From contig SXHE01000415.1 of the NCBI GenBank assembly GCA_005773755.1, positions 1-5,835 on the forward strand: a stretch of DNA of 5,835 nt. Direction: 5' to 3'. Source of the DNA: Planctomycetia bacterium (GTDB lineage Bacteria; Planctomycetota; Planctomycetia; Gemmatales; Gemmataceae). Each line of letters begins with the position of its first letter. The stretch's first letter is position 1. A program made the translations under genes and the position numbers. The notes beneath the pieces were generated by a model. The model had not been told where the DNA came from and did not search any database. It saw only the letters and a list, made by a program, of their open reading frames with translations. Positions 1 to 5,127 of this stretch are shown piece by piece.

Positions 1-1
1 C

Positions 2-1513
2 TTCTCTTCGGCGCAGTGGCCGCACAGCACGCTGGGCTCGACGGGGCCGGCGCTGCCGGAGGAGCGCGCCGACCGCACCGCGCCCGACTGGGACGCGATG
101 CGCTCGTACTACCCCACATCCGTGCTGGTGACATCGCGCGACATCATCACGCTGTGGGTGGCGCGGATGGTGCTCACCGGTCTGTACAACGTGGGCGAGA
201 TCCCGTTCCATCAGGTGTACATCACGCCGAAGGTGCTCGACGGCTTCGGCGAGACGATGAGCAAGTCGAAGGGCAACGGGGTGGACCCGCTCGACATCAT
301 CGACCTGTACGGCACCGATGCCATGCGCTACGGCATGGTGAAGCTCGCCACCGAGACGCAGGACTCGAAGCTGCCCGTGGCGAACATCTGCCCGCACTGC
401 AAGAAAGACGTGGCGGTGAAGCAAGAGCACATGTACATGCGGACCAAGAAGCTCACTTGCCCGGAGTGCAAGAAGGAGTTCCGCCCCGGCGGGCCGTGGC
501 CGACGGAAGACCCCGACCGCCCGACCGCGAAGCAAGGCTCCGACCGCTTCGAGGAGGGCCGGAACTTCGCGAACAAGATGTGGAACGCGACGCGGTTCCT
601 GCTGATGACCCTGGAGGGCTACACGCCCGGCCCGGTGAAGCTGGACGAACTGCCCACCGAGGACAGGTGGCTGCTGTCGCGACTGGCGACCAACACGAAG
701 GCGGTGACCGCGGCGCTCGACGGCTACAAGTTCAGCGACGTGGCCCGGCTCGTGTACGACTTCGTGTGGAGCGAGTTCTGCGACTGGTACATCGAGATGA
801 GCAAGGGCCGGCTCAAAGACGCCACCGCGCGCCCGCAAGCGCAGCGCGTGCTGGCCGGCGTGCTCGACGGCATTCTGCGGCTGGTGCAGCCGGTGATGCC
901 GTTCGTGTCGGAGTCGCTGTGGGAGGCGTTGGGCGAAGCGGCCCCCGAGCGCGGGCTACCGACCCCGGCGAAGGCGGAAGAGGCCGCGTGCATCGCCAAG
1001 TGGCCGTCGTACCCGGAGGCGTGGATCAGCGCCGACGTGGAAGCGCGGTTCGCGCGGATGCAGGAACTCGTGCGCGGCGTGCGCGAGGTGCGCAACCGCT
1101 ATCAGGTGGACGACAAGACGAAGCTCGACGTGGCCGTGAAGTGCAGCGCGGAGGTGGCCGCGGAGTTCAACGCGCTGGCCGCGTTCATCGGCCCGCTGGC
1201 GAGCATCGCCACCCTGACCGCGGGGCCGGCGGTGCCGAAGCCGAAGCCGAGCGGCGGCGTGGTGCGCCCGGAGTTTGAGGCGTACGTGGCGCTCGCCGGT
1301 CACATCGACGAAGCGGCCGAGGCCAAGCGCCTTGAGAAGCAGATCGTGGACAAGAAGAAGTCGCTGGAGGGCACGAAGGCGAAGCTCGCGAACGAGAAGT
1401 TCGTAAGCAGCGCGCCCGCCGAGGTGGTGCAGGCTCAGCGCGATTTGCTCGCCGACATCGAGAAGCAAATCACCTCGCTGGAAGAGAACCTGAAGGAGTT
1501 GAAGGGCGAGTAG
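2..1513 (+). CDS. valS: Valyl-tRNA synthetase, C-terminal part (5' end outside window)
   Basis: Class Ia aminoacyl-tRNA synthetase that charges tRNA-Val in the cytoplasm. The reading frame is open from the left edge, so 503 residues of a protein usually near 900 are present. Visible in order: the end of the catalytic core (DWDAMRSYYPTSVLVTSRDI), a KMSKS-type loop read as TMSKSKGN at 254-277, a zinc-ribbon-like insert with CPHC and CPEC (cysteine codons from 389 to 469), the NFANKMWNATRF segment that opens the anticodon-binding domain (about 569-604), the helical anticodon-binding domain, and a C-terminal coiled coil (about 1316-1510) with the family signature LANEKFVSSAP. That coiled coil is the tRNA-binding arm that distinguishes ValRS from IleRS and LeuRS. 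The first K of KMSKS is T here; the catalytic second lysine is kept. The gene ends one base from the truB stop on the other strand, so no terminator lies between them. Confidence 0.96.
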   Translation, partial: FSSAQWPHSTLGSTGPALPEERADRTAPDWDAMRSYYPTSVLVTSRDIITLWVARMVLTGLYNVGEIPFHQVYITPKVLDGFGETMSKSKGNGVDPLDIIDLYGTDAMRYGMVKLATETQDSKLPVANICPHCKKDVAVKQEHMYMRTKKLTCPECKKEFRPGGPWPTEDPDRPTAKQGSDRFEEGRNFANKMWNATRFLLMTLEGYTPGPVKLDELPTEDRWLLSRLATNTKAVTAALDGYKFSDVARLVYDFVWSEFCDWYIEMSKGRLKDATARPQAQRVLAGVLDGILRLVQPVMPFVSESLWEALGEAAPERGLPTPAKAEEAACIAKWPSYPEAWISADVEARFARMQELVRGVREVRNRYQVDDKTKLDVAVKCSAEVAAEFNALAAFIGPLASIATLTAGPAVPKPKPSGGVVRPEFEAYVALAGHIDEAAEAKRLEKQIVDKKKSLEGTKAKLANEKFVSSAPAEVVQAQRDLLADIEKQITSLEENLKELKGE

Positions 1514-1514
1514 G

Positions 1515-2390
1515 TCACTGGTGGAACATGACGCGCGTGACGAGCACGCCGCGCTCGACGATGCCGATGCCGAGCAGTTCGCCCAATTCGTCGAGCAGCG
1601 CGAGTTCCACAGACTCGGGGGGCTGACGCCCCCCGCTCGCCGGGGCGATGGGGACGCGCTGACCCTGCCGCAAGCGCAGCGCTTCCTCTGCGGTCAGGGG
1701 CAGTTGTGGGACCCCGGCCAGCACCGTGAGCATCGGCAGCAGCTTCAACTCCGCGGGCGGGGCGTCCACGCCGACGCCCTGCTCCGCCGCGAACGGCCCG
1801 ACGCGCGTGCGCCGGAGCGTCTGCACCATACCGCGGCAGCCGAGCGCCGCGCCGAGGTCGCGCGCGATCGAGCGGATGTAGGTGCCCTTCCCGCAATCCA
1901 CTTCGACATCGAGAAACGGCCACTCGAAGCGGTTCACGCGGATCGCGTCGACGCGCACGGCGCGAGCTGCGAGCGCGACTTCCCGCCCCTTCCGCACGAG
2001 GTCGTGCGCCCGCCTTCCGCCAACTCGCAGCGCGCTCACCGCGGGCGGCACTTGCTCGATCACGCCGATGAATCGCGCGAGCGCCGCGTCGAGTTGGTCG
2101 CGAGTTGGGGTCGGTGCATTCGGCGTCTCGGTCACATCGCCGTCGGCGTCGTCTCTCGTGCTGGTCGCGCCCAGCCGGAAGCGCGAGGCGTAGCTCTTGC
2201 CCATTGCCTGAACGTAGTCCGCGAGGCGCGTGGCGAGTCCGACGCACACGACAAGCACGCCCGTTGCCAGCGGATCGAGCGTGCCGGTGTGCCCGATCTT
2301 GGTCTTGCGCGGGAACCAGCGCTGCACGCGGTTTACCGCGTCGCGAGAGGTCATCCCGCCGAGCTTGTCGATTACCAGGATGCCGTTCAT
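1515..2390 (-). CDS. truB: tRNA pseudouridine(55) synthase TruB
   Basis: Converts uridine 55 in the T-loop of tRNAs to pseudouridine. The 291-residue protein is near the usual 290-315. The N-terminus VIDKLGGMTSRDAV and the motif IGHTGTLDPLATGVL (residues 32-46) are diagnostic; D39 is the catalytic aspartate. Y67 in GKSYASRFRLG and D81 match conserved active-site positions, and CGKGTYIRSIARDLG (166-180) contains the conserved arginine R173. The usual PPxYSAxKxxG motif reads PPAVSALRVGG (115-125), with V for Y and R for K, which is unusual but leaves the catalytic residues intact. The C-terminal PUA-like part (about 235-291) contains a stretch, PASGGRQPPE (residues 250-259), encoded by a palindromic repeat. 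The ATG start fits the family N-terminus exactly, but no good Shine-Dalgarno precedes it. It is divergent from the lipid kinase gene. Confidence 0.96.
   Translation of the reverse strand: MNGILVIDKLGGMTSRDAVNRVQRWFPRKTKIGHTGTLDPLATGVLVVCVGLATRLADYVQAMGKSYASRFRLGATSTRDDADGDVTETPNAPTPTRDQLDAALARFIGVIEQVPPAVSALRVGGRRAHDLVRKGREVALAARAVRVDAIRVNRFEWPFLDVEVDCGKGTYIRSIARDLGAALGCRGMVQTLRRTRVGPFAAEQGVGVDAPPAELKLLPMLTVLAGVPQLPLTAEEALRLRQGQRVPIAPASGGRQPPESVELALLDELGELLGIGIVERGVLVTRVMFHQ
1616..1641 (-). repeat. REP-like hairpin, family 1 copy A, inside truB
   Basis: The stem is CGGGGGGC (1616-1623) and its exact complement GCCCCCCG (1628-1635) around the loop TGAC, followed on the + strand by CTCGCC. The same 26-base layout recurs at 2401-2426 with 19 identical positions, and four of the seven differences form two compensatory base-pair swaps. 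The element is read in frame by truB as PASGGRQPPE (residues 250-259). Strand is assigned by truB orientation; the element itself has no proven direction. No T-tract follows on either strand, so it is not a standard intrinsic terminator. Calling it a mobile REP-like element is an inference from the recurrence and covariation. Confidence 0.6.
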
Positions 2391-2400
2391 CGATAAACAC

Positions 2401-2426
2401 CGGCCGGCTTACACCGGCCGTTCGCC
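2401..2426 (-). repeat. REP-like hairpin, family 1 copy B, upstream of truB
   Basis: Stem CGGCCGG (2401-2407) pairs with CCGGCCG (2414-2420) around a six-base loop, followed by TTCGCC. It matches copy A at 19 of 26 positions in the same orientation. It starts ten bases upstream of the truB ATG, so it would sit in the truB leader, and it occupies about a quarter of the 97-bp gap (2391-2487) between truB and the divergent lipid kinase. A ten-base direct repeat, ACACCGGCCG, also occurs at 2397-2406 and 2411-2420 because of the arms. I see no convincing sigma-70 promoter for either gene in the rest of the gap. Confidence 0.6.
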
Positions 2427-2487
2427 AAGAAGTTCGAGTCCGTATGTTACCCCGCGAACGGACACCGCGACCGCGAGCGAGGTTCCC

Positions 2488-3408
2488 ATGCCCGGCGGCA
2501 CCTGTGTGATTTACAACCCGGCCGCGGGCCGCGGAAGGGCGGAACGCCTGCTTCGCGCGCTGCCGCCGGCGCTCGCGACCGGTGTTGAGCTGCGCCCCAC
2601 CGCGCGGGCCGGGCACGCGGAGGAGTTGGCGCGCGTCGCGAGCGACGAGGGGTTCGCGAAGGTGGTCGCGGCCGGCGGCGACGGCACCGTTCACGAGGTC
2701 GCCAACGGCGTCCTGCAAAGCGGGCGCGACCCGGTGTTCGGCGTCTGGCCGCTCGGTTCGGCCAACGACTTCGCCTACACGCTCGGCACGAGCGCGTGGT
2801 GGAAGCGGCACGCGGAGAACTTACCGACGGAAACCCTGAGCATCGACGTGGGCCGCGTGCGCGCGGGCACGCGCGAGCGGTACTTCGTGTGCAACCTCGG
2901 CGTCGGGTTCAACGGGATGGTGAACGGCGAGGCCCGAAAGACGCGCTGGCTCAAGGGGCTGCCGCTCTATGCCTGGGCGTTCGTCAAGTCGATGGCAAAA
3001 CACTTCAAGACCCCGACGATGACGGTCCGCTTCGACGGCCGCGCGGTGACGACGCCGACGCTCGCGCTCTCGGTGCTGAACGCGCAGCGCGAGGGAAACT
3101 TCCCGCTGCGCCCCGGTGCCAGTCTCACGGACGGCCAGTTCGACTACATGCACGCGACGCGGCTCAAACGCTGGCACCTGATGCGCTACCTGCCGGCAAT
3201 GGTCCGCGGCACGCTGCCGACCAACCACAAACTGCTCGCGCTCGGCCGCGCCGCGCACATCGAAGTTCGGTGCGAAATCCCGCTGTGCGTCCACGCGGAC
3301 GGCGAGTTCGTGTGCGTGCCGGAAGACGATCTGAACGAGCTGGTGGTCGAGGTGTTGCCCGCGCGATTGAGAGTCGAGGTGTACCCGCCGGCGCTCTACG
3401 GCGGGTGA
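2488..3408 (+). CDS. Diacylglycerol kinase / YegS-type lipid kinase
   Basis: Predicted soluble or membrane-associated kinase of the DAGK catalytic-domain family, which phosphorylates diacylglycerol or a related lipid (or a sphingoid base) with ATP. The 306-residue length is typical. Visible motifs are the N-terminal CVIYNPAAGRGRAE (residues 6-19), the nucleotide-binding GGDGTVHEVANG (63-74), LGSANDFA (89-96, usually GTxNDFA, so T is replaced by S), and HADGE (269-273), the C-terminal DGE motif that closes the active site. The start ATG is preceded by GAGG at 2479-2482 with a five-base spacer, and it places the conserved VIYNP strand at the usual distance from the N-terminus. The same frame is open further upstream to 2230, but that part overlaps truB and has no family similarity. 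The substrate cannot be fixed from sequence; a sphingosine or other lipid substrate is possible. Confidence 0.92.
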   Translation: MPGGTCVIYNPAAGRGRAERLLRALPPALATGVELRPTARAGHAEELARVASDEGFAKVVAAGGDGTVHEVANGVLQSGRDPVFGVWPLGSANDFAYTLGTSAWWKRHAENLPTETLSIDVGRVRAGTRERYFVCNLGVGFNGMVNGEARKTRWLKGLPLYAWAFVKSMAKHFKTPTMTVRFDGRAVTTPTLALSVLNAQREGNFPLRPGASLTDGQFDYMHATRLKRWHLMRYLPAMVRGTLPTNHKLLALGRAAHIEVRCEIPLCVHADGEFVCVPEDDLNELVVEVLPARLRVEVYPPALYGG

Positions 3409-3415
3409 TCTTCCT

Positions 3416-3438
3416 GTAGCCGGGGTCATTGACCCCGG
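3416..3438 (+). repeat. REP-like hairpin, family 2 copy C, GTAG foot
   Basis: GTAG (3416-3419) is followed immediately by a perfect 9+1+9 inverted repeat, CCGGGGTCA-T-TGACCCCGG (3420-3438). As RNA the loop would open to CAUUG. It begins eight bases after the lipid kinase stop. A GTAG tetranucleotide at the 5' foot of a hairpin is the hallmark of classical REP elements recognised by RAYT (TnpA-REP) transposases. There is no T-run, so it is not a standard intrinsic terminator, though it could still protect the 3' end or help termination. Confidence 0.6.
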
Positions 3439-3453
3439 TGCTGCACGCGCCGC

Positions 3454-3478
3454 GTAGCTCCGGCCTCAGTGAGGCCGG
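3454..3478 (+). repeat. REP-like hairpin, family 2 copy D, GTAG foot
   Basis: GTAG (3454-3457), two extra bases (CT), then a perfect 9+1+9 inverted repeat CCGGCCTCA-G-TGAGGCCGG (3460-3478). It lies in direct orientation to copy C, 38 bases downstream. The two palindromes differ at five of 19 positions: the central base, plus two neighbouring stem pairs swapped from G-C to C-G on both arms. The pair fills most of the gap between the converging lipid kinase and ArsR genes, the usual location of REP elements. Confidence 0.6.
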
Positions 3479-3481
3479 CCA

Positions 3482-3493
3482 CCGGTCGACCGG
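3482..3493. repeat. Perfect 12-bp palindrome CCGGTCGACCGG
   Basis: A perfect self-complementary 12-mer that ends one base before the stop codon of the ArsR-type gene. Together with the two hairpins before it, it means the whole convergent gap is dyad-symmetric DNA. It shares GGTCGAC with the dyad upstream of the same gene (3864-3870). Its function is unknown; it could be a chance GC-rich palindrome. Confidence 0.4.
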
Positions 3494-3494
3494 A

Positions 3495-3806
3495 TCAGTT
3501 GTGCGGGATCTCGACGCGGCACCAGCCCAGTTCGACGAAGGTGGTCTTGTTCGAGTCGTTGTGGAACACCTTCGGGTGCAGCGAGTAGTTGACGAACCGG
3601 CCCTCTTTGTCGAACTCGACGAGACCGGCGTCCCGCATCACGCTCAGGTGGTGGGACACGTTGACGATTTCCATCTCAAGTTCCTGCGCGAGCTGCGTCA
3701 CGTTCATCGACTTGGCGCGAAGACACTCGATGATGCGAATGCGGTGCGGTTCCGCGATCGCGGACAGCATCTTGGCACAACGCTTGGCCTGCTCGTCGTC
3801 GGTCAT
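3495..3806 (-). CDS. ArsR-type winged helix-turn-helix regulator
   Basis: Small cytoplasmic DNA-binding protein of 103 residues, the normal size for ArsR/SmtB-type dimeric repressors. The N-terminal helix CAKMLSAIAEPHRIRIIECL (10-29) matches the family's 'LadptRlrIL' region. The helix-turn-helix is NVTQLAQELEMEIVNVSHHLSVMRDAGLV (35-63), with the recognition helix around 47-60, and the wing is EFDKEGRFVNYSL (64-76). The CxC metal-binding motif of the ArsR helix alpha-3 (ELCVCDL in classical members) is absent. Cysteines are C10, C28 and C96, so metal sensing of the classical type is not supported and the ligand is unknown. The tail TTFVELGWCRVEIPHN after the wing is not part of the core fold. 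The ATG at 3806 is chosen because the family N-terminus begins here; the frame stays open upstream but runs into fmdB with no similarity. Shine-Dalgarno is weak. A promoter and dyad lie upstream. Confidence 0.88.
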   Translation of the reverse strand: MTDDEQAKRCAKMLSAIAEPHRIRIIECLRAKSMNVTQLAQELEMEIVNVSHHLSVMRDAGLVEFDKEGRFVNYSLHPKVFHNDSNKTTFVELGWCRVEIPHN

Positions 3807-3858
3807 TGATGATCGTCCCAGAATATTGCGCGGAGAAGCGGGCGAAACTGGCGCACGC

Positions 3859-3876
3859 GCGGTGGTCGACAACCGC
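3859..3876. promoter_or_regulatory. Candidate operator dyad upstream of ArsR-type gene
   Basis: An 18-bp imperfect palindrome, GCGGTGGTCGACAACCGC, with a single mismatched pair (3864 with 3871) and a GTCGAC centre. It lies between the predicted promoter and the ArsR-type gene, about 18-35 bases downstream of the expected transcription start. ArsR-family dimers bind such dyads and often repress their own gene, so autoregulation is plausible. GC-rich DNA makes chance dyads common, so this is a weak call. Confidence 0.3.
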
Positions 3877-3900
3877 CCGCAGGCTCTTTCGACCGTCATA

Positions 3901-3928
3901 GTTATACGCGCGCCGTGCGCGGGGACAA
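3901..3928 (-). promoter_or_regulatory. Sigma-70-like promoter for ArsR-type gene
   Basis: On the minus strand TTGTCC (3923-3928) and TATAAC (3901-3906) are separated by 16 bases: four of six and five of six matches to the -35 and -10 consensus. The TATA-type box stands out in a very GC-rich gap. The expected start near 3893-3895 gives a leader of about 88 bases before the ATG at 3806. It suggests that the regulator is transcribed separately from the fmdB-rhomboid pair upstream. Planctomycete promoter consensus is poorly known, hence moderate confidence. Confidence 0.4.
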
Positions 3929-3937
3929 GTCGCGCGG

Positions 3938-4162
3938 TCACCCCTTGCGCCCGCACCACGAGGCCCCGCACGGCGGGCCGTCGCCGCGGCAGTTGGTGGC
4001 CGGCGCGCCCTCGGTCACGCGGCCGGGGCCCGGCAGCCCAATGAGCCGATCCAGCTCCTCGCTCTCGCACTTCGGGCACTTCACCGCGGTCGCGACGCGG
4101 GCGCTCACGAGCGCCTCGAAGTTGTGCTCACACGTGCGGCAGGTGTACACGTACAGGGGCAT
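3938..4162 (-). CDS. FmdB-type zinc-ribbon protein
   Basis: Short protein of 74 residues, the FmdB / putative regulatory protein family. It opens with the family signature MPLYVYTCRTCEHNFEALVS, and four cysteines in two pairs, CRTC (8-11) and CPKC (29-32), form a single zinc ribbon. The C-terminal part is Gly/Pro-rich with further cysteines at C58, C65 and C70 (CGASWC) that are not part of the ribbon. The molecular role of the family is not established; FmdB was named from a formamidase locus. The start is firm: GGAG lies six bases upstream (4169-4172), just after the rhomboid stop codon. The 11-bp gap to the rhomboid gene indicates co-transcription and probably coupled translation. Confidence 0.9.
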   Translation of the reverse strand: MPLYVYTCRTCEHNFEALVSARVATAVKCPKCESEELDRLIGLPGPGRVTEGAPATNCRGDGPPCGASWCGRKG

Positions 4163-4173
4163 TGTTGGCTCCG

Positions 4174-5127
4174 TTACTTGCGGCGCTTCTTGTACAGTTC
4201 GCTGGCCCGGAACAGGATTTCGCGCTCCTCGTCGGTCAGGCTTTCCTGTCCGTATTTGGACACCTTCTCCAGCACGGCGTCGAGTTTGGCCTCGAGCTGC
4301 TCGTCGGCGGCCTTCGCGGGCGGCGGCGCGGCAGCGGCGGCCTGCACCGGCACACCGACCGGTTCCGGCTCGCGCGGCTCGCTCAGGGGCGACGGCAGGA
4401 CCCGTAACTTCGGCCGCGCCCGCGCGCGCGGCGACCGCACGAAGGGGGCGCTGAGCTTCAGTTCCAATTGGTAGTAGAGCAGTCCGAAGAATGCCCCGCC
4501 CAGGTGCGCGAAGTACGCGGTGCGCCCGCGCGGGACGTTCGGGTTCGCCAGCTCGCCGGTCGCGGAGATCGCGTCGTAGCCGACCCACAGCGTCGCGAGC
4601 AACCATACCGGCATCGGGATCACGAAGAACAGCAGCACCTGTTGGCGCGGGAAATGGAACGCGTACACGATCAGCACGCCGAACACGGCCCCGCTCGCGC
4701 CGACCGCGCGGGCGGTGTCCGCAAGCCCGACCAGTTGCGCGGCCATGTACACCAGGCTCGCGAACAGCCCGGACGCGAGATACAGCAGCACGAACTCGCG
4801 GCTCCCGTACCGCTCTTCGAGCCGCGTGCCGGTGAAGTACAGTACGAGCATGTTGCCGAAGATGTGGAAGATGCCGGAGTGCAGGAACAGCGGGGTGAGC
4901 AGCCGCCACACCTCACCGGCCATCACCTGCGTCTGATCGAACGCGCCGTAAGTGACGAGCGGGCTGAGGAGGACGGGGTTGCCCCGCGCCGGCGGGCCGG
5001 CCGTGAGCATCTGACCGAAGAAGATGCCGCAGGTGATCGCAACGAGCCAAACGGTAGCCCCTTGCTGGCCGACGCGGTCCAGAAAGCTCGGTCCCTCGCG
5101 GTAGTAGTCCCGATCCTGGATGCCCAT
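4174..5127 (-). CDS. Rhomboid-family intramembrane serine protease
   Basis: Membrane protease that cuts substrate transmembrane segments within the bilayer. From the chosen start it is 317 residues. Motifs in order: RLLTPLFLHSGIFHIFGNM (75-93) with the HxxxN pair H88 and N92, GASGAVFG (143-150) with catalytic Ser145, and AHLGGAFFG (207-215) with catalytic His208. Six membrane segments can be placed near 25-42, 84-100, 112-133, 143-159, 163-181 and 204-221. A cytosolic tail of about 93 residues follows: a Pro/Ala-rich linker (225-274) and a helical module LDAVLEKVSKYGQESLTDEE onward (282-317), a tail type seen in other bacterial rhomboids. All catalytic residues are kept, so it should be active; the substrate is unknown. 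The start at 5127 is preferred over the upstream ATG at 5238 because GGGAG stands five bases before it and the extra 37 residues look like leader. It probably heads an operon with the FmdB-type gene. Confidence 0.94.
   Translation of the reverse strand: MGIQDRDYYREGPSFLDRVGQQGATVWLVAITCGIFFGQMLTAGPPARGNPVLLSPLVTYGAFDQTQVMAGEVWRLLTPLFLHSGIFHIFGNMLVLYFTGTRLEERYGSREFVLLYLASGLFASLVYMAAQLVGLADTARAVGASGAVFGVLIVYAFHFPRQQVLLFFVIPMPVWLLATLWVGYDAISATGELANPNVPRGRTAYFAHLGGAFFGLLYYQLELKLSAPFVRSPRARARPKLRVLPSPLSEPREPEPVGVPVQAAAAAPPPAKAADEQLEAKLDAVLEKVSKYGQESLTDEEREILFRASELYKKRRK

Noticed and set aside
16..1278. Long + strand open frame overlapping valS
   Set aside because: Arg/Ala/His/Gly-rich translation typical of an off-frame read in GC-rich DNA; valS in the neighbouring frame is unambiguous.
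1616..1635. Intrinsic terminator for valS
   Set aside because: Strong stem but no T-tract on either strand; treated as a repeat, with a possible structural pause role left open.
2421..2448. Lipid kinase promoter TTCGCC-16-TATGTT overlapping the repeat tail
   Set aside because: The -35 matches only three of six bases and the -10 is mediocre; not distinguishable from chance.
2230..2487. N-terminal extension of the lipid kinase
   Set aside because: The frame is open but overlaps truB, has no family similarity and includes translated repeat sequence; ATG 2488 has a GAGG site and the conserved N-terminus.
1435..2811. 458-codon minus-strand frame over truB and the lipid kinase
   Set aside because: Arg-rich low-complexity translation with no family motif, covering two well-supported genes in other frames.
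3807..4079. N-terminal extension of the ArsR-type protein
   Set aside because: It would run through its own predicted promoter and most of the FmdB-type gene, with an Arg/Pro-rich sequence unlike the family.
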